Source: JAHEYG01 sp044229775
GTDB lineage: Bacteria; Bacteroidota; Bacteroidia; B-17B0; Aurantibacillaceae
Direction of reading: 5' to 3'
Length of the DNA: 12,707 nucleotides
NCBI GenBank assembly: GCA_044229775.1
Contig: JBGASH010000086.1
Span: forward strand, 1-12,707
Position 1 is the stretch's first letter, and each line of letters opens with the position of its first letter. Made by a program: the position numbers and the translations under genes. Positions 1-7,870 of the stretch are shown here, piece by piece. The notes under the pieces were generated by a model. It was not told the DNA's origin and searched no databases. It saw only the letters and a program-made list of their open reading frames with translations.

Positions 1-2340
1 GTTTATGGTACCAAAGGAGTTGCAGCTGCCGGTAACGTTCCGGGTGCCCGATCAGGAAGTTTTCCTTTCAGAAGACCAAACATGAATGAACTTTGGTTCT
101 TTAGTGGTGGTTTACCGGGCGACTTCAACGATATGTGGAAATATACACCCGATAAACCTACAGCCGTTTTTACTTTTAGTTCAAATTAAGCGTGTAAACC
201 ATCCACAGTTAATTTTACCAATGCCAGTGTTCCAAACTGTAATGAAATAAAATCTTACAAATGGGATTTCGGTGATCCTCCATCAGGCGCAGCTAATACT
301 TCAACTTTAACTAATCCATCACACGTTTATAATGCGATGGGAACTTATTCTGTAAAATTGGTTGTTACAAATTGTACTGCCAGTAAAGATTCGGTAACAC
401 AAGTGGTAACTGTAATTGGTTGCGTCCCTACTGTAACCATTACCGGAAAATCTATTTGTCAGGGTACCTGCGCCGTTCTTACTGCAACAGCCGCGAGTGG
501 AACCCCGCCGTATAGTTACGTGTGGACACCAAACTTAGGTGCAACCGCCGGGCCATTTACGGTTTGTCCAAATGTCACGACAGTTTATACTGTAACGATT
601 ACAGATGCTAACAATAAAACTGCAACAGATACCGCAGTGGTAGTAGTTAATCCATCAATAACTTTAACACCAACGGTAACCAATATTCCTTGTAACGGAC
701 AAATAAACGGAACTGCAACAGCATCACTAACCGGAGGTACCGGGCCATTCAGCTATACCTGGACCAACGGTCAGAATACACAAACATCTACCAGTTTAGC
801 TGTTGGACCTTATACCGTTAATGTAATGGACAGCAAAGGCTGTGTAGCAACAGGCACCGCTCAAATTACACAACCGCCTGCATTAACCGGTACGCTTAGT
901 TCCGGTAATATCAAGTGTTACGGTGTTAATATAGGATCCGTTTCCGTTGCCAGCAGCGGCGGAACAGGAGTTCATGTTTACAGCTGGAGTAACGGTCCTA
1001 CCACAGCTACCATAAACAATTTAGCTGCCGGAAACTATTCGGTGATCATTACCGATGCTAATAGTTGTACCTTATCGTTATCTGCTAATATCACGCAACC
1101 TCCTGCTTTATCGCTTACTATAAATTCCAGCACAACTAATATTTGTGCAGGTGCAATTATTAATCTGAATTCTTTTGTGAATGGCGGAACCGGACCGTAT
1201 TCGTACACCTGGACACCTGGACCTAACAGCAGTGCGTATAACGTTTCCGAGATAGTTGCCGGAACTTATAATTACGTGCTTAATGTTTTAGATAATAATG
1301 GCTGTCCTATTACCAGTAATGTTAACTTAACGTTCAATCCTATTCCTTTAATTACTGCCACCAGTCAAACCGTTTGTTATGGTGATAAAGGCGTACTTAC
1401 TGCGAACGGCGCTGAAACATATAAATGGATGCCGGTCAATTATTCGGGAAGTTCTTATACAACCACCGGAACAAACAATTTATACTTAACAGTTGTTGGT
1501 ACAAACACAACCACCGGATGTAATTCGTTACCTATAACCGCCACGTTAATTGTAAACCCGATACCTGTGCCGGCCATTTCGGCAAGTGGCAATACCGGTT
1601 GCGTTCCGTTATGTAAAACATTTACCGCAAGCAATACAGCAGGTTCTTTACAAAGTTGTAGTTGGGATTTTGGCGATGGCTCGTTTGCCAGCAATGTGAT
1701 CAATGCCGATCGTTGTTACAATTTAGCAGGACAATACACTGTGAGCGCTACCATAACCGATAATAACGGTTGCGTAGCTACTGTTACTTATAGCTTAGAG
1801 GCCTTCCCTTTCCCGGTTGCTGATTTTAATTATGCACCTCTTAAGCCAATTGTAAACAATTCGGAAGTAACATTTACGGATGCTTCTCATGAGGCAAAAA
1901 TCATTAAGTGGGACTGGTATTTTATGAATTTACCTAAACCACATTCTAATCAGCAGAATCCAATTTACATTTATGATGAAGCCGGAACTTATGCTATTGC
2001 TTTAGTAGTTACAAGCGATCATGGCTGTACAGATACTATTGTGAAAACCATTATTGTTGGCGAAGATTACGGTATTTATGTGCCAAATATTTTCTCGCCA
2101 AATGGTGATGGATTGAACGATGTATTCCAACCTAAAGGATTTGGTATCACAAAATATGAGTTACGCATTTTCAATCGTTGGGGTGAAGAGTTAATGATGA
2201 CCAATGATTTTGGACACGGATGGGATGGAATGTATAAAGGCAAATTATCACAGGAGGATACCTATGTTTGGAAGATCAATCTAACAAATGTTTTCGGAAA
2301 ATCGAATGAATTAAGCGGCCACGTTACGCTTATTAAATAA
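1..2340 (+). pseudogene. T9SS type B surface protein with Kelch, PKD and SprB repeats, interrupted by an in-frame stop; 5' end outside window
   Basis: Frame 1 is open from base 1, stops at TAA 187-189, then stays open in the same frame to TAA 2338-2340. Before the stop lies a Kelch-like strand (NELWFFSGG, then NDMWKYTP). Directly after it comes a PKD domain (WDFGDPPSGAANTS near 265-309). Further domains: an Ig-like module (about 420-655), SprB-type repeats with the CNGQINGTATASLTGG pattern (about 656-1110), a related repeat (about 1111-1345), another Ig-like module, two PKD domains (about 1570-2060), and a 91-residue CHU_C type B sorting domain (2065-2337; VPNIFSPNGDGLNDVF). The likely role is a cell-surface or secreted adhesin exported by T9SS. 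The only in-frame ATG soon after the stop, at 337, lies inside the PKD domain, so it is not a natural start. CAA to TAA is the simplest explanation of the stop (...FSSN-Q-ACKP...). Conservation with the intact paralog downstream suggests recent inactivation, readthrough or an assembly error. Confidence 0.82.
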
Positions 2341-2362
2341 CTAATACCAATTCTATAAAATT

Positions 2363-2396
2363 AAAAGCCACCCTTAAAAGGTGGCTTTTTCTTTCT
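2363..2396 (+). terminator. Intrinsic terminator of the first surface-protein gene
   Basis: A perfect 10-bp stem (AAAAGCCACC / GGTGGCTTTT) has a 7-nt loop CTTAAAA and is followed by a T-rich tail. It starts 23 nt after the stop codon. The left-arm A-run also makes it partly bidirectional, but no gene converges here. Confidence 0.88.
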
Positions 2397-2403
2397 AAAA
2401 AAG

Positions 2404-2436
2404 GGTCAATTTTAAGGTTTAGGCGTTAAACTGACC
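2404..2436. repeat. Imperfect inverted repeat in the intergenic region
   Basis: GGTCA(2404-2408)..TTTAA(2411-2415) pairs with TTAAA(2426-2430).TGACC(2432-2436) around a 10-nt loop. The two 5-bp stems are separated by a small internal loop. An 8-mer, GTTTAGGC, occurs at 2417-2424 and again at 2450-2457. No T-run follows, so it is not a standard terminator. It could be a regulatory hairpin or protein site upstream of the 2528 gene, or chance. Confidence 0.3.
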
Positions 2437-2499
2437 GTCTATTGAGTGAGTTTAGGCCTCTATTTATTGAAAAACACCCCTTTAGAAACAAATATGAAC

Positions 2500-2507
2500 T
2501 AACTTTA
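2500..2507 (+). promoter_or_regulatory. Candidate Bacteroidota -7 box (TAACTTTA)
   Basis: TAACTTTA matches TAnnTTTG except at the last base and lies 20 nt before the ATG at 2528. No clear TTG -33 element sits at the expected distance; TTTA at 2481-2484 is the nearest candidate. The call rests on the same motif recurring before other genes in the window. Confidence 0.35.
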
Positions 2508-2527
2508 TCCTTAATAAAATCACTAAT

Positions 2528-5500
2528 ATGAAAACTTTATTTAAAGTACTTGCAACTCTCTTACTTCTAAACTCAATAAACGGCTTTAGCCAGGGCGAAT
2601 CGTGGCCATGGATGTTTAGCTATCTTAACGCCGGTTGTAAATTTGTGGGCGGTGGTGCACCTGTACCAGTTTCGGGAAGTCAATGTAACGTATTGGAAGG
2701 AGTTGCTTCAATTGGTGATCCAGCGGGAAATTTATTATTCTATACAGATGGTCAAAGAGTTTGGAACAAAAATAATGTTCAAATGCCTAATGGTTTTGGA
2801 TTAATGGGAAATGGTTCTTCTACCCAGTCAGCAGTAATTGTAAGAAGGCCAGGAAGCACCACAATTTATTATGTTTTTACCTGTGATGCTTTTGCAGGAG
2901 CCGGTGGAGTAAGATACACAACCGTTGATATGACCTTGAACGGCGGATTAGGTGATGTGGTTGCCGCTACTAAAAACACGCTTCTTACTGTTCCAACAAC
3001 CGAAAGAGTAGTTGCCGTAAGACATTGTAACAATGTTGACGTTTGGGTGGTTACTCAAAAATGGCAAAGCAATCAATACTTATCATACCTTGTAACTTCT
3101 GCCGGTGTAAATGCTGTGCCAGTAGTTTCTGGTGTTGGAGCAGTGCTCAATGTTTCTCCTGATTTTATTGGCTATATGAAAGCTTCTCCAAACGGAAAAA
3201 AATTAGCGTACGTTAGTTATGGTACAACATTTTTGCAAACAACCGACTTCAACGCCGCTACAGGAGTAGTTAGTAATCCCATGATCATTAACAATGCCGG
3301 TTTCAGCGGCGGTTATGGTTTAGAGTTTTCGCCCGATGGTTCAAAACTTTATATCAGCACCTGGGGCTCAAAACGTTTATATCAATTAGATCTGTGTGCC
3401 GGCTCTCAAGCTCAGGTTGCAGCTTCAACTTCATTGATCTTTACATCGGCAAGCAATTTAGGCGATATTCAAATTGGACCCGATAAAAAATTATACGTAG
3501 CGCGCGGACAAGCGCCATGGGCCGGTGTTATAAATAGCCCGAATACACTTGGTGCTGGTTGTAATTATGTTGACAATGGTTTTAACTACGGCGGACCAAA
3601 TGGCGCTTTAGGTTTTCCTAATTTCATTAACGATTATCTTAAACTGCCTCCTCCTCCATTTACTTCAACCATGGTTTGTTTGAACGGCTCATTTACTTCT
3701 CCAACCGTTATCACCAATGGAAATTGTTCAAGCGCATCAAATGCTATTACTTCTTACTTATGGAATTTTGGCGATCCTCCTTCCGGAGCCGCTAATACTT
3801 CTAACCTTGCAAATCCCACTCACGTTTTCTCAGCTCCCGGTACTTATACCGTTAAATTAATTTTAGGCTATGCTTGCGGAGCCGACACCTTAACCGGAAC
3901 CGTTACCGCTGTGGGTTGTATCCCGACCGTTACCATCACCGGCAAATCAATTTGTCAGGGAACCTGTGCTGTTATAACCGCCACGCCGCAAGGAGGAACA
4001 CCGCCTTATACTTATGCGTGGACACCAAACTTAGGAGCTACCGCCGGACCGTTCACTGTTTGTCCTAATGCCACTACTGTTTATACCTTAACAATTACTG
4101 ATGCCAATAATAAAACGGCGACCGATACTGCCGTGGTGGTGGTTAACCCGTCTGTATCTATTACCATGTCGGTAACCAATATTTCTTGCTTTGGTTTAGC
4201 CAACGGTTCAGCTACAGCTAATGTAACTGGCGGAACACCTTCCTTTACGTTTTCGTGGAGTAATAATGGCAGTACTACCGGCATCTGCGGTGGATTCCCT
4301 ATAGGAAATCAAACCGTGACCGTTATCGACGGCAAAGGATGTACAGCTACACAAACTTTAAATATAACGCAGCCAACCTTGCTGACCGCTACAGTAAGTA
4401 CACAAAATGTTTTATGTAATGGCGCTCTTACCGGATCGGCCTCTGTTGCCTGTGGCGGCGGAACTCCACCTTATGCCTATAGCTGGTCTAATAGTTCAAG
4501 CTCAGCAAGCTTAACATCAATCGGTGCCGGAAACTATAATGTAACCGTTATGGACGCTAATGGTTGTACAGTTAATTTACCGGCGGTAATTACCCAACCT
4601 ACTGCACTTTCTTTAACCATTAATTCAAGTACCACTAATATTTGCGCAGGTGGCGTTATCAATGTTAACGGTGTTGTGGGTGGTGGTACAATGCCTTATT
4701 CTTATACCTGGAGTCCGGGACCTAACAGCAGTTCGTATAACATTTCGGAAACCGTTGCAGGCAATTATAATTACGGCCTCAGCGTTTTAGACGCCAATGG
4801 TTGTCCTATTACCGGTAATATTGCTTTAACCTTTAATGTTATTCCAATTATATCTGCAACAAGTGGAACCATTTGTTATGGCGATAAAGGTGTTTTAGTG
4901 GCCAATGGTGCCGAAAAATACAGCTGGTCGCCTGTTAATTACAGCGGCAGTACTTACACTGTTAACGGAACTAATAATTTATATGTAACTGTGGTTGGAA
5001 CAAATACCTCAACCGGTTGTTCTTCTTTACCGGTTACCGCTACTTTAATTGTGAATCCTTTACCGGTTCCGGTTATCAGTGCCAGCAACAATAAAGGTTG
5101 TGTGCCATTGTGTATGACATTCACTTCTTCTAACTCGGGTGGTGATATTGCCAGCTGCAGTTGGGATTTTGGTGATGGCGCTTTTGCAAGTAACGTGATC
5201 AATACCGATCGTTGTTATAATATGGCAGGTGATTACACCGTTAGAGCTACGGTTACCGACAATAACGGTTGTGTTTCTTCTGTAACTTACAGCGTAAACG
5301 CTTATCCTATTCCAACCGCCGACTTTAATTACTCACCGTTAAAACCAATTGAGAACGATGAGGTAACTTTTACAGATGCTTCGCATGAGGCGGTGATCAA
5401 AAAATGGGATTGGTATTTTATGAATTTGCCTAAACCGCATTCTAATTCACAAAATCCAACTTTCATGTATTCAGAAGCCGGTACTTATGCTATCGCTTTA

Positions 5501-5836
5501 TTAGTAACCAGTGATCACGGTTGCGTTGATACCATTGTAAAAACCATTATTGTTGGTCAAGATTACGGTATTTATGTGCCAAACGTTTTCTCTCCTAACG
5601 GTGATGGATTAAATGATGTGTTCCAGCCAAAAGGATTTGGTATCACTAAATACGAATTACGCATCTTCAACCGTTGGGGTGAAGAGTTAATGATGACCAA
5701 CGACTTTGGTCATGGTTGGGATGGTATGTACAAAGGAAAATTATCCAAAGAAGATACTTACATCTGGAAGATCAATCTCACTAACGTGTTTGGTAAATCA
5801 CACGAATTATCAGGTAACGTAACACTCATTAAATAA
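2528..5836 (+). CDS. Large secreted T9SS type B protein with beta-propeller, PKD and SprB repeats
   Basis: 1102 residues. The N-terminus MKTLFKVLATLLLLNSINGFSQ is a Sec signal peptide. Residues about 25-370 resemble a beta-propeller with a WD40/lactonase-like strand around residue 268 (SPDGSKLYISTWG). Then follow a PKD domain (about 386-460, WNFGDPPSGAANTS), an Ig-like module (about 462-540), three SprB-type or related repeats (about 541-616, 617-692, 693-770), an Ig-like module (about 771-846), two PKD domains (about 847-1010) and a CHU_C type B sorting domain (1012-1102, VPNVFSPNGDGLNDVF). By family knowledge, CHU_C sends cargo through T9SS for release or surface attachment; PKD and SprB repeats act as stalks or adhesins. 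The ligand is unknown. It is a tandem paralog of the interrupted gene upstream and is equivalent to it from the first PKD domain to the end, but the N-terminal propeller is of a different kind. Its own promoter and terminator suggest a single-gene unit. Confidence 0.9.
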   Translation: MKTLFKVLATLLLLNSINGFSQGESWPWMFSYLNAGCKFVGGGAPVPVSGSQCNVLEGVASIGDPAGNLLFYTDGQRVWNKNNVQMPNGFGLMGNGSSTQSAVIVRRPGSTTIYYVFTCDAFAGAGGVRYTTVDMTLNGGLGDVVAATKNTLLTVPTTERVVAVRHCNNVDVWVVTQKWQSNQYLSYLVTSAGVNAVPVVSGVGAVLNVSPDFIGYMKASPNGKKLAYVSYGTTFLQTTDFNAATGVVSNPMIINNAGFSGGYGLEFSPDGSKLYISTWGSKRLYQLDLCAGSQAQVAASTSLIFTSASNLGDIQIGPDKKLYVARGQAPWAGVINSPNTLGAGCNYVDNGFNYGGPNGALGFPNFINDYLKLPPPPFTSTMVCLNGSFTSPTVITNGNCSSASNAITSYLWNFGDPPSGAANTSNLANPTHVFSAPGTYTVKLILGYACGADTLTGTVTAVGCIPTVTITGKSICQGTCAVITATPQGGTPPYTYAWTPNLGATAGPFTVCPNATTVYTLTITDANNKTATDTAVVVVNPSVSITMSVTNISCFGLANGSATANVTGGTPSFTFSWSNNGSTTGICGGFPIGNQTVTVIDGKGCTATQTLNITQPTLLTATVSTQNVLCNGALTGSASVACGGGTPPYAYSWSNSSSSASLTSIGAGNYNVTVMDANGCTVNLPAVITQPTALSLTINSSTTNICAGGVINVNGVVGGGTMPYSYTWSPGPNSSSYNISETVAGNYNYGLSVLDANGCPITGNIALTFNVIPIISATSGTICYGDKGVLVANGAEKYSWSPVNYSGSTYTVNGTNNLYVTVVGTNTSTGCSSLPVTATLIVNPLPVPVISASNNKGCVPLCMTFTSSNSGGDIASCSWDFGDGAFASNVINTDRCYNMAGDYTVRATVTDNNGCVSSVTYSVNAYPIPTADFNYSPLKPIENDEVTFTDASHEAVIKKWDWYFMNLPKPHSNSQNPTFMYSEAGTYAIALLVTSDHGCVDTIVKTIIVGQDYGIYVPNVFSPNGDGLNDVFQPKGFGITKYELRIFNRWGEELMMTNDFGHGWDGMYKGKLSKEDTYIWKINLTNVFGKSHELSGNVTLIK

Positions 5837-5857
5837 ATTTAATCTCCCTTTAAACTG

Positions 5858-5888
5858 AAAGCCACTCCCTAAAAAGAGTGGCTTTTTT
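5858..5888 (+). terminator. Intrinsic terminator of the second surface-protein gene
   Basis: A 10-bp stem (AAAGCCACTC / GAGTGGCTTT) with an 8-nt loop is followed by more T's, starting 22 nt after the stop. Core, loop composition and distance match the terminator of the upstream paralog, so it was probably duplicated with the gene. Confidence 0.88.
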
Positions 5889-5913
5889 GTTTAGTTGATT
5901 TTATCTATATTTA
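5886..5913 (+). promoter_or_regulatory. Candidate lpdA promoter
   Basis: TTTG at 5886-5889 (-33-like) and TATATTTA at 5906-5913 (-7-like) are 16 nt apart. The -7 box ends 22 nt before the lpdA ATG. The -33 part overlaps the T-tail of the preceding terminator, giving a compact gene boundary. Confidence 0.4.
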
Positions 5914-5935
5914 GTCCTTCTTAAGATAAATTACT

Positions 5936-7342
5936 ATGGAAAAATTTGATGTAACCGTTATTGGCTCAGGCCCTGGTGGATATGTTGCGGCGATACGTTG
6001 TGCCCAATTAGGAATGAAAACCGCTATCATTGAGCGGTACGCTACATTAGGCGGTACCTGTTTAAATGTAGGTTGTATCCCATCCAAAGCGCTTTTAGAT
6101 TCGAGCGAACATTATCATAATGCGGAACACAGCTTTAAAGAACACGGCATCGACTTAAAAGATCTTAAAGTGAATCTTAAACAAATGATTGATCGAAAAA
6201 GGAATGTTGTAAAAATGACCTGCGACGGCATCAATTTTTTAATGAAAAAGAATAAGATCACAGTAATAAACGGTCATGCCAGTTTCGTCAATAAAACCAC
6301 CATCGAAATTGAAAAAGCCGATGGAAAAAAAGAGCAAATTGAATCGGCCAAAACCATAATTGCCACCGGTTCAAAACCCTCATCTCTACCCTTTATTAAA
6401 ATAGATAAAAAAAGAATAATCACCTCAACGGAAGCCCTGGAATTAACCGAGGTGCCTACGCATTTAATTATTATTGGAGGTGGGGTAATTGGTTTAGAGT
6501 TAGGAAGCGTTTATGCGCGCTTAGGATCAAAAGTAAGTGTGGTAGAGTTCATGGATGGAATAATTCCTACTATGGACAAAGCCCTGGGCAAAGAATTACA
6601 ACGTGTTTTGAAGAAAAATTTAGGATTCGAATTTTATATGAAACATAAAGTTACCGGCGTTTCTTCAAAAGGAAAAGAGGTAACCGTAACGGCCGACAAC
6701 GACAAAGGCGAAAAATTAGAATTGAAAGGTGATTATGTTTTGGTGTGTGTTGGTCGCCGGCCTTATACCGATAATTTAGGATTAGATAAAGCCGGTGTTA
6801 AACTTGATAACAAAGGAAGAATTGAAACCGATGATCATTTAAAAACCAACGTCGATAATATTTACGCCATAGGTGATGTGGTTAAAGGCGCTATGCTGGC
6901 TCACAAAGCCGAAGAAGAAGGGGTTTATGTTGCTGAATTAATGGCCGGACAAAAACCGCACATGAATTACAATTTAATTCCGGGTGTTGTTTATACCTGG
7001 CCCGAAGTAGCGGCGGTTGGATTAACCGAAGAGCAATTAAAAGAACAAGGTAAAAAATACAAATCAGGGGCGTTTCCTTTTAAAGCCAGTGGTCGTGCCA
7101 GAGCAAGTATGGACACCGATGGGTTTATTAAGGTTTTAAGCGATGAAGCAACCGATGAAATTTTAGGCGTTCACATGATCGGGCCGCGTGCGGCAGATAT
7201 GATCGCTGAAGCCGTTGTAGCAATGGAATTCAGGGCTAGTGCGGAGGATATAGCGCGTATCTGTCACGCACACCCAACATTTACAGAAAGCTTTAAAGAA
7301 GCCTGTTTGGATGCCACTTCCAAGAGGGCTTTACACATATAA
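5936..7342 (+). CDS. lpdA: Dihydrolipoamide dehydrogenase (E3 of 2-oxoacid dehydrogenase complexes)
   Basis: 468 residues, the usual E3 length. It reoxidises dihydrolipoamide on the E2 subunit of pyruvate, 2-oxoglutarate or branched-chain dehydrogenase complexes (or glycine cleavage), passing electrons through FAD to NAD+. Visible motifs: FAD-binding GSGPGGYVAA (residues 10-19); redox-active disulfide GGTCLNVGCIPSK with C42 and C47; NAD-binding GGGVIGLELGS (181-191); second FAD motif IYAIGDV (309-315); and the C-terminal dimerisation-domain signature HAHPTFTE, where H446 and E451 form the active-site dyad contributed by the other subunit. All key residues are present. The start follows a candidate promoter, and the first codons lead straight into the FAD fold, so ATG 5936 is well supported. 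No E1 or E2 gene is adjacent, so it may serve several complexes in the cytoplasm. No clear terminator follows. Confidence 0.97.
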   Translation: MEKFDVTVIGSGPGGYVAAIRCAQLGMKTAIIERYATLGGTCLNVGCIPSKALLDSSEHYHNAEHSFKEHGIDLKDLKVNLKQMIDRKRNVVKMTCDGINFLMKKNKITVINGHASFVNKTTIEIEKADGKKEQIESAKTIIATGSKPSSLPFIKIDKKRIITSTEALELTEVPTHLIIIGGGVIGLELGSVYARLGSKVSVVEFMDGIIPTMDKALGKELQRVLKKNLGFEFYMKHKVTGVSSKGKEVTVTADNDKGEKLELKGDYVLVCVGRRPYTDNLGLDKAGVKLDNKGRIETDDHLKTNVDNIYAIGDVVKGAMLAHKAEEEGVYVAELMAGQKPHMNYNLIPGVVYTWPEVAAVGLTEEQLKEQGKKYKSGAFPFKASGRARASMDTDGFIKVLSDEATDEILGVHMIGPRAADMIAEAVVAMEFRASAEDIARICHAHPTFTESFKEACLDATSKRALHI

Positions 7343-7379
7343 TTGTTTAGTAATTATAAGGCCCCTTTTGCTCAATTTA

Positions 7380-7414
7380 ACCTTAATTTGACCAATTTCG
7401 GCATAAATTAAGGT
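7380..7414. repeat. Perfect 10-bp inverted repeat, operator-like
   Basis: ACCTTAATTT (7380-7389) and AAATTAAGGT (7405-7414) are exact reverse complements around a 15-nt spacer. The right arm ends 10 nt before the TATATTTG box at 7425, so the repeat covers the -33 region. That is a typical position for a repressor or activator site. It has no T-run, so it is a poor lpdA terminator. Confidence 0.5.
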
Positions 7415-7424
7415 ATTTAAGCCC

Positions 7425-7432
7425 TATATTTG
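7425..7432 (+). promoter_or_regulatory. Consensus -7 box (TATATTTG) for the small secreted protein pair
   Basis: TATATTTG is a full match to the Bacteroidota -7 consensus TAnnTTTG and ends 22 nt before the ATG at 7455. A good -33 TTG is not visible at the usual spacing, which would fit an activator-dependent promoter using the adjacent inverted repeat. Confidence 0.5.
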
Positions 7433-7454
7433 GTATTCGATAAAAGCACAAAAT

Positions 7455-7853
7455 ATGAGATTTTTAGTATTAGTATTTGCCGCGTTACTTTTTAGTTTTA
7501 AAGGGTTTGCACAAGCGGATGTGGTAAAGCAATTACAAGCTAATAAATGGTTTGTGGCCGGAACACTTGGGCGAGAAATCGCTTACTTAAATTCAAAAAC
7601 CACTGCTGATTGCCGCCTTTATGAATAAAGGACACCAAAATATTGCGCAAATGCAAAAACCGAAATGCCTGACCCAACTGTTGCAGGTAAAAATATTGCT
7701 GCGGGAACATACTATTGCGAAACACAATATACTTTTGGGGTAAAAAACAACGTATTAAATATTAATTTTGGCCCGGCCAATTATTATTATTCCATTAAAA
7801 AAATAGCCGATGGCTTTGAGTTAACACCCACCGATCACACTAATTTTAAATAA
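7455..7853 (+). pseudogene. Small secreted protein of the same family as its downstream neighbour, broken by two frameshifts
   Basis: ATG 7455 opens a signal peptide (MRFLVLVFAALLFSFKGFAQ) and then QLQANKWFVAGTLG, which matches LKANKWYATGIF of the next gene. The frame ends at TAA 7626-7628 after 57 codons. Homology continues in another frame: GATTG at about 7608-7612 leads into AAFMNKGHQN, matching the neighbour's DAKFAENGQMN. It then returns to the original frame at YC (about 7648) and runs on through AAGTYYCETQYTF to the stop at 7851-7853. The simplest repair is two bases lost from a G-run after GATTG and one base lost at CAAAAT near 7642. This restores DWAAF beside the neighbour's SDWDAKF and gives about 133 residues, against 139 for the paralog. 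It may be a true pseudogene or base-call errors. It is probably co-transcribed with the next gene, 17 nt away. Confidence 0.75.
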
Positions 7854-7870
7854 AGACCAATAACTATACA

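Noticed and set aside
656..1345. DNA-level tandem repeat array in the SprB region
   Set aside because: The repeats are protein-level domains. Successive units differ strongly in DNA sequence, so there is no slippage-prone array.
1455..1703. Antisense 82-codon frame mirrored by an equal-length, similar one at 4954-5202
   Set aside because: The similarity is the expected by-product of the conserved sense-strand paralogs. Neither has a promoter, a domain or a believable protein composition.
337..2340. Independent gene starting at ATG 337
   Set aside because: The ATG lies inside a PKD domain whose N-terminal half is encoded just upstream in the same frame. There is no signal peptide although the C-terminus is a T9SS sorting domain.
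7540..7725. Minus-strand 61-codon frame over the broken small gene
   Set aside because: It is a shadow of the plus-strand homology, with no promoter or recognisable domain.
7665..7853. Separate 62-codon gene
   Set aside because: It is the C-terminal half of the frameshifted small secreted protein. It has no start context and no signal peptide.
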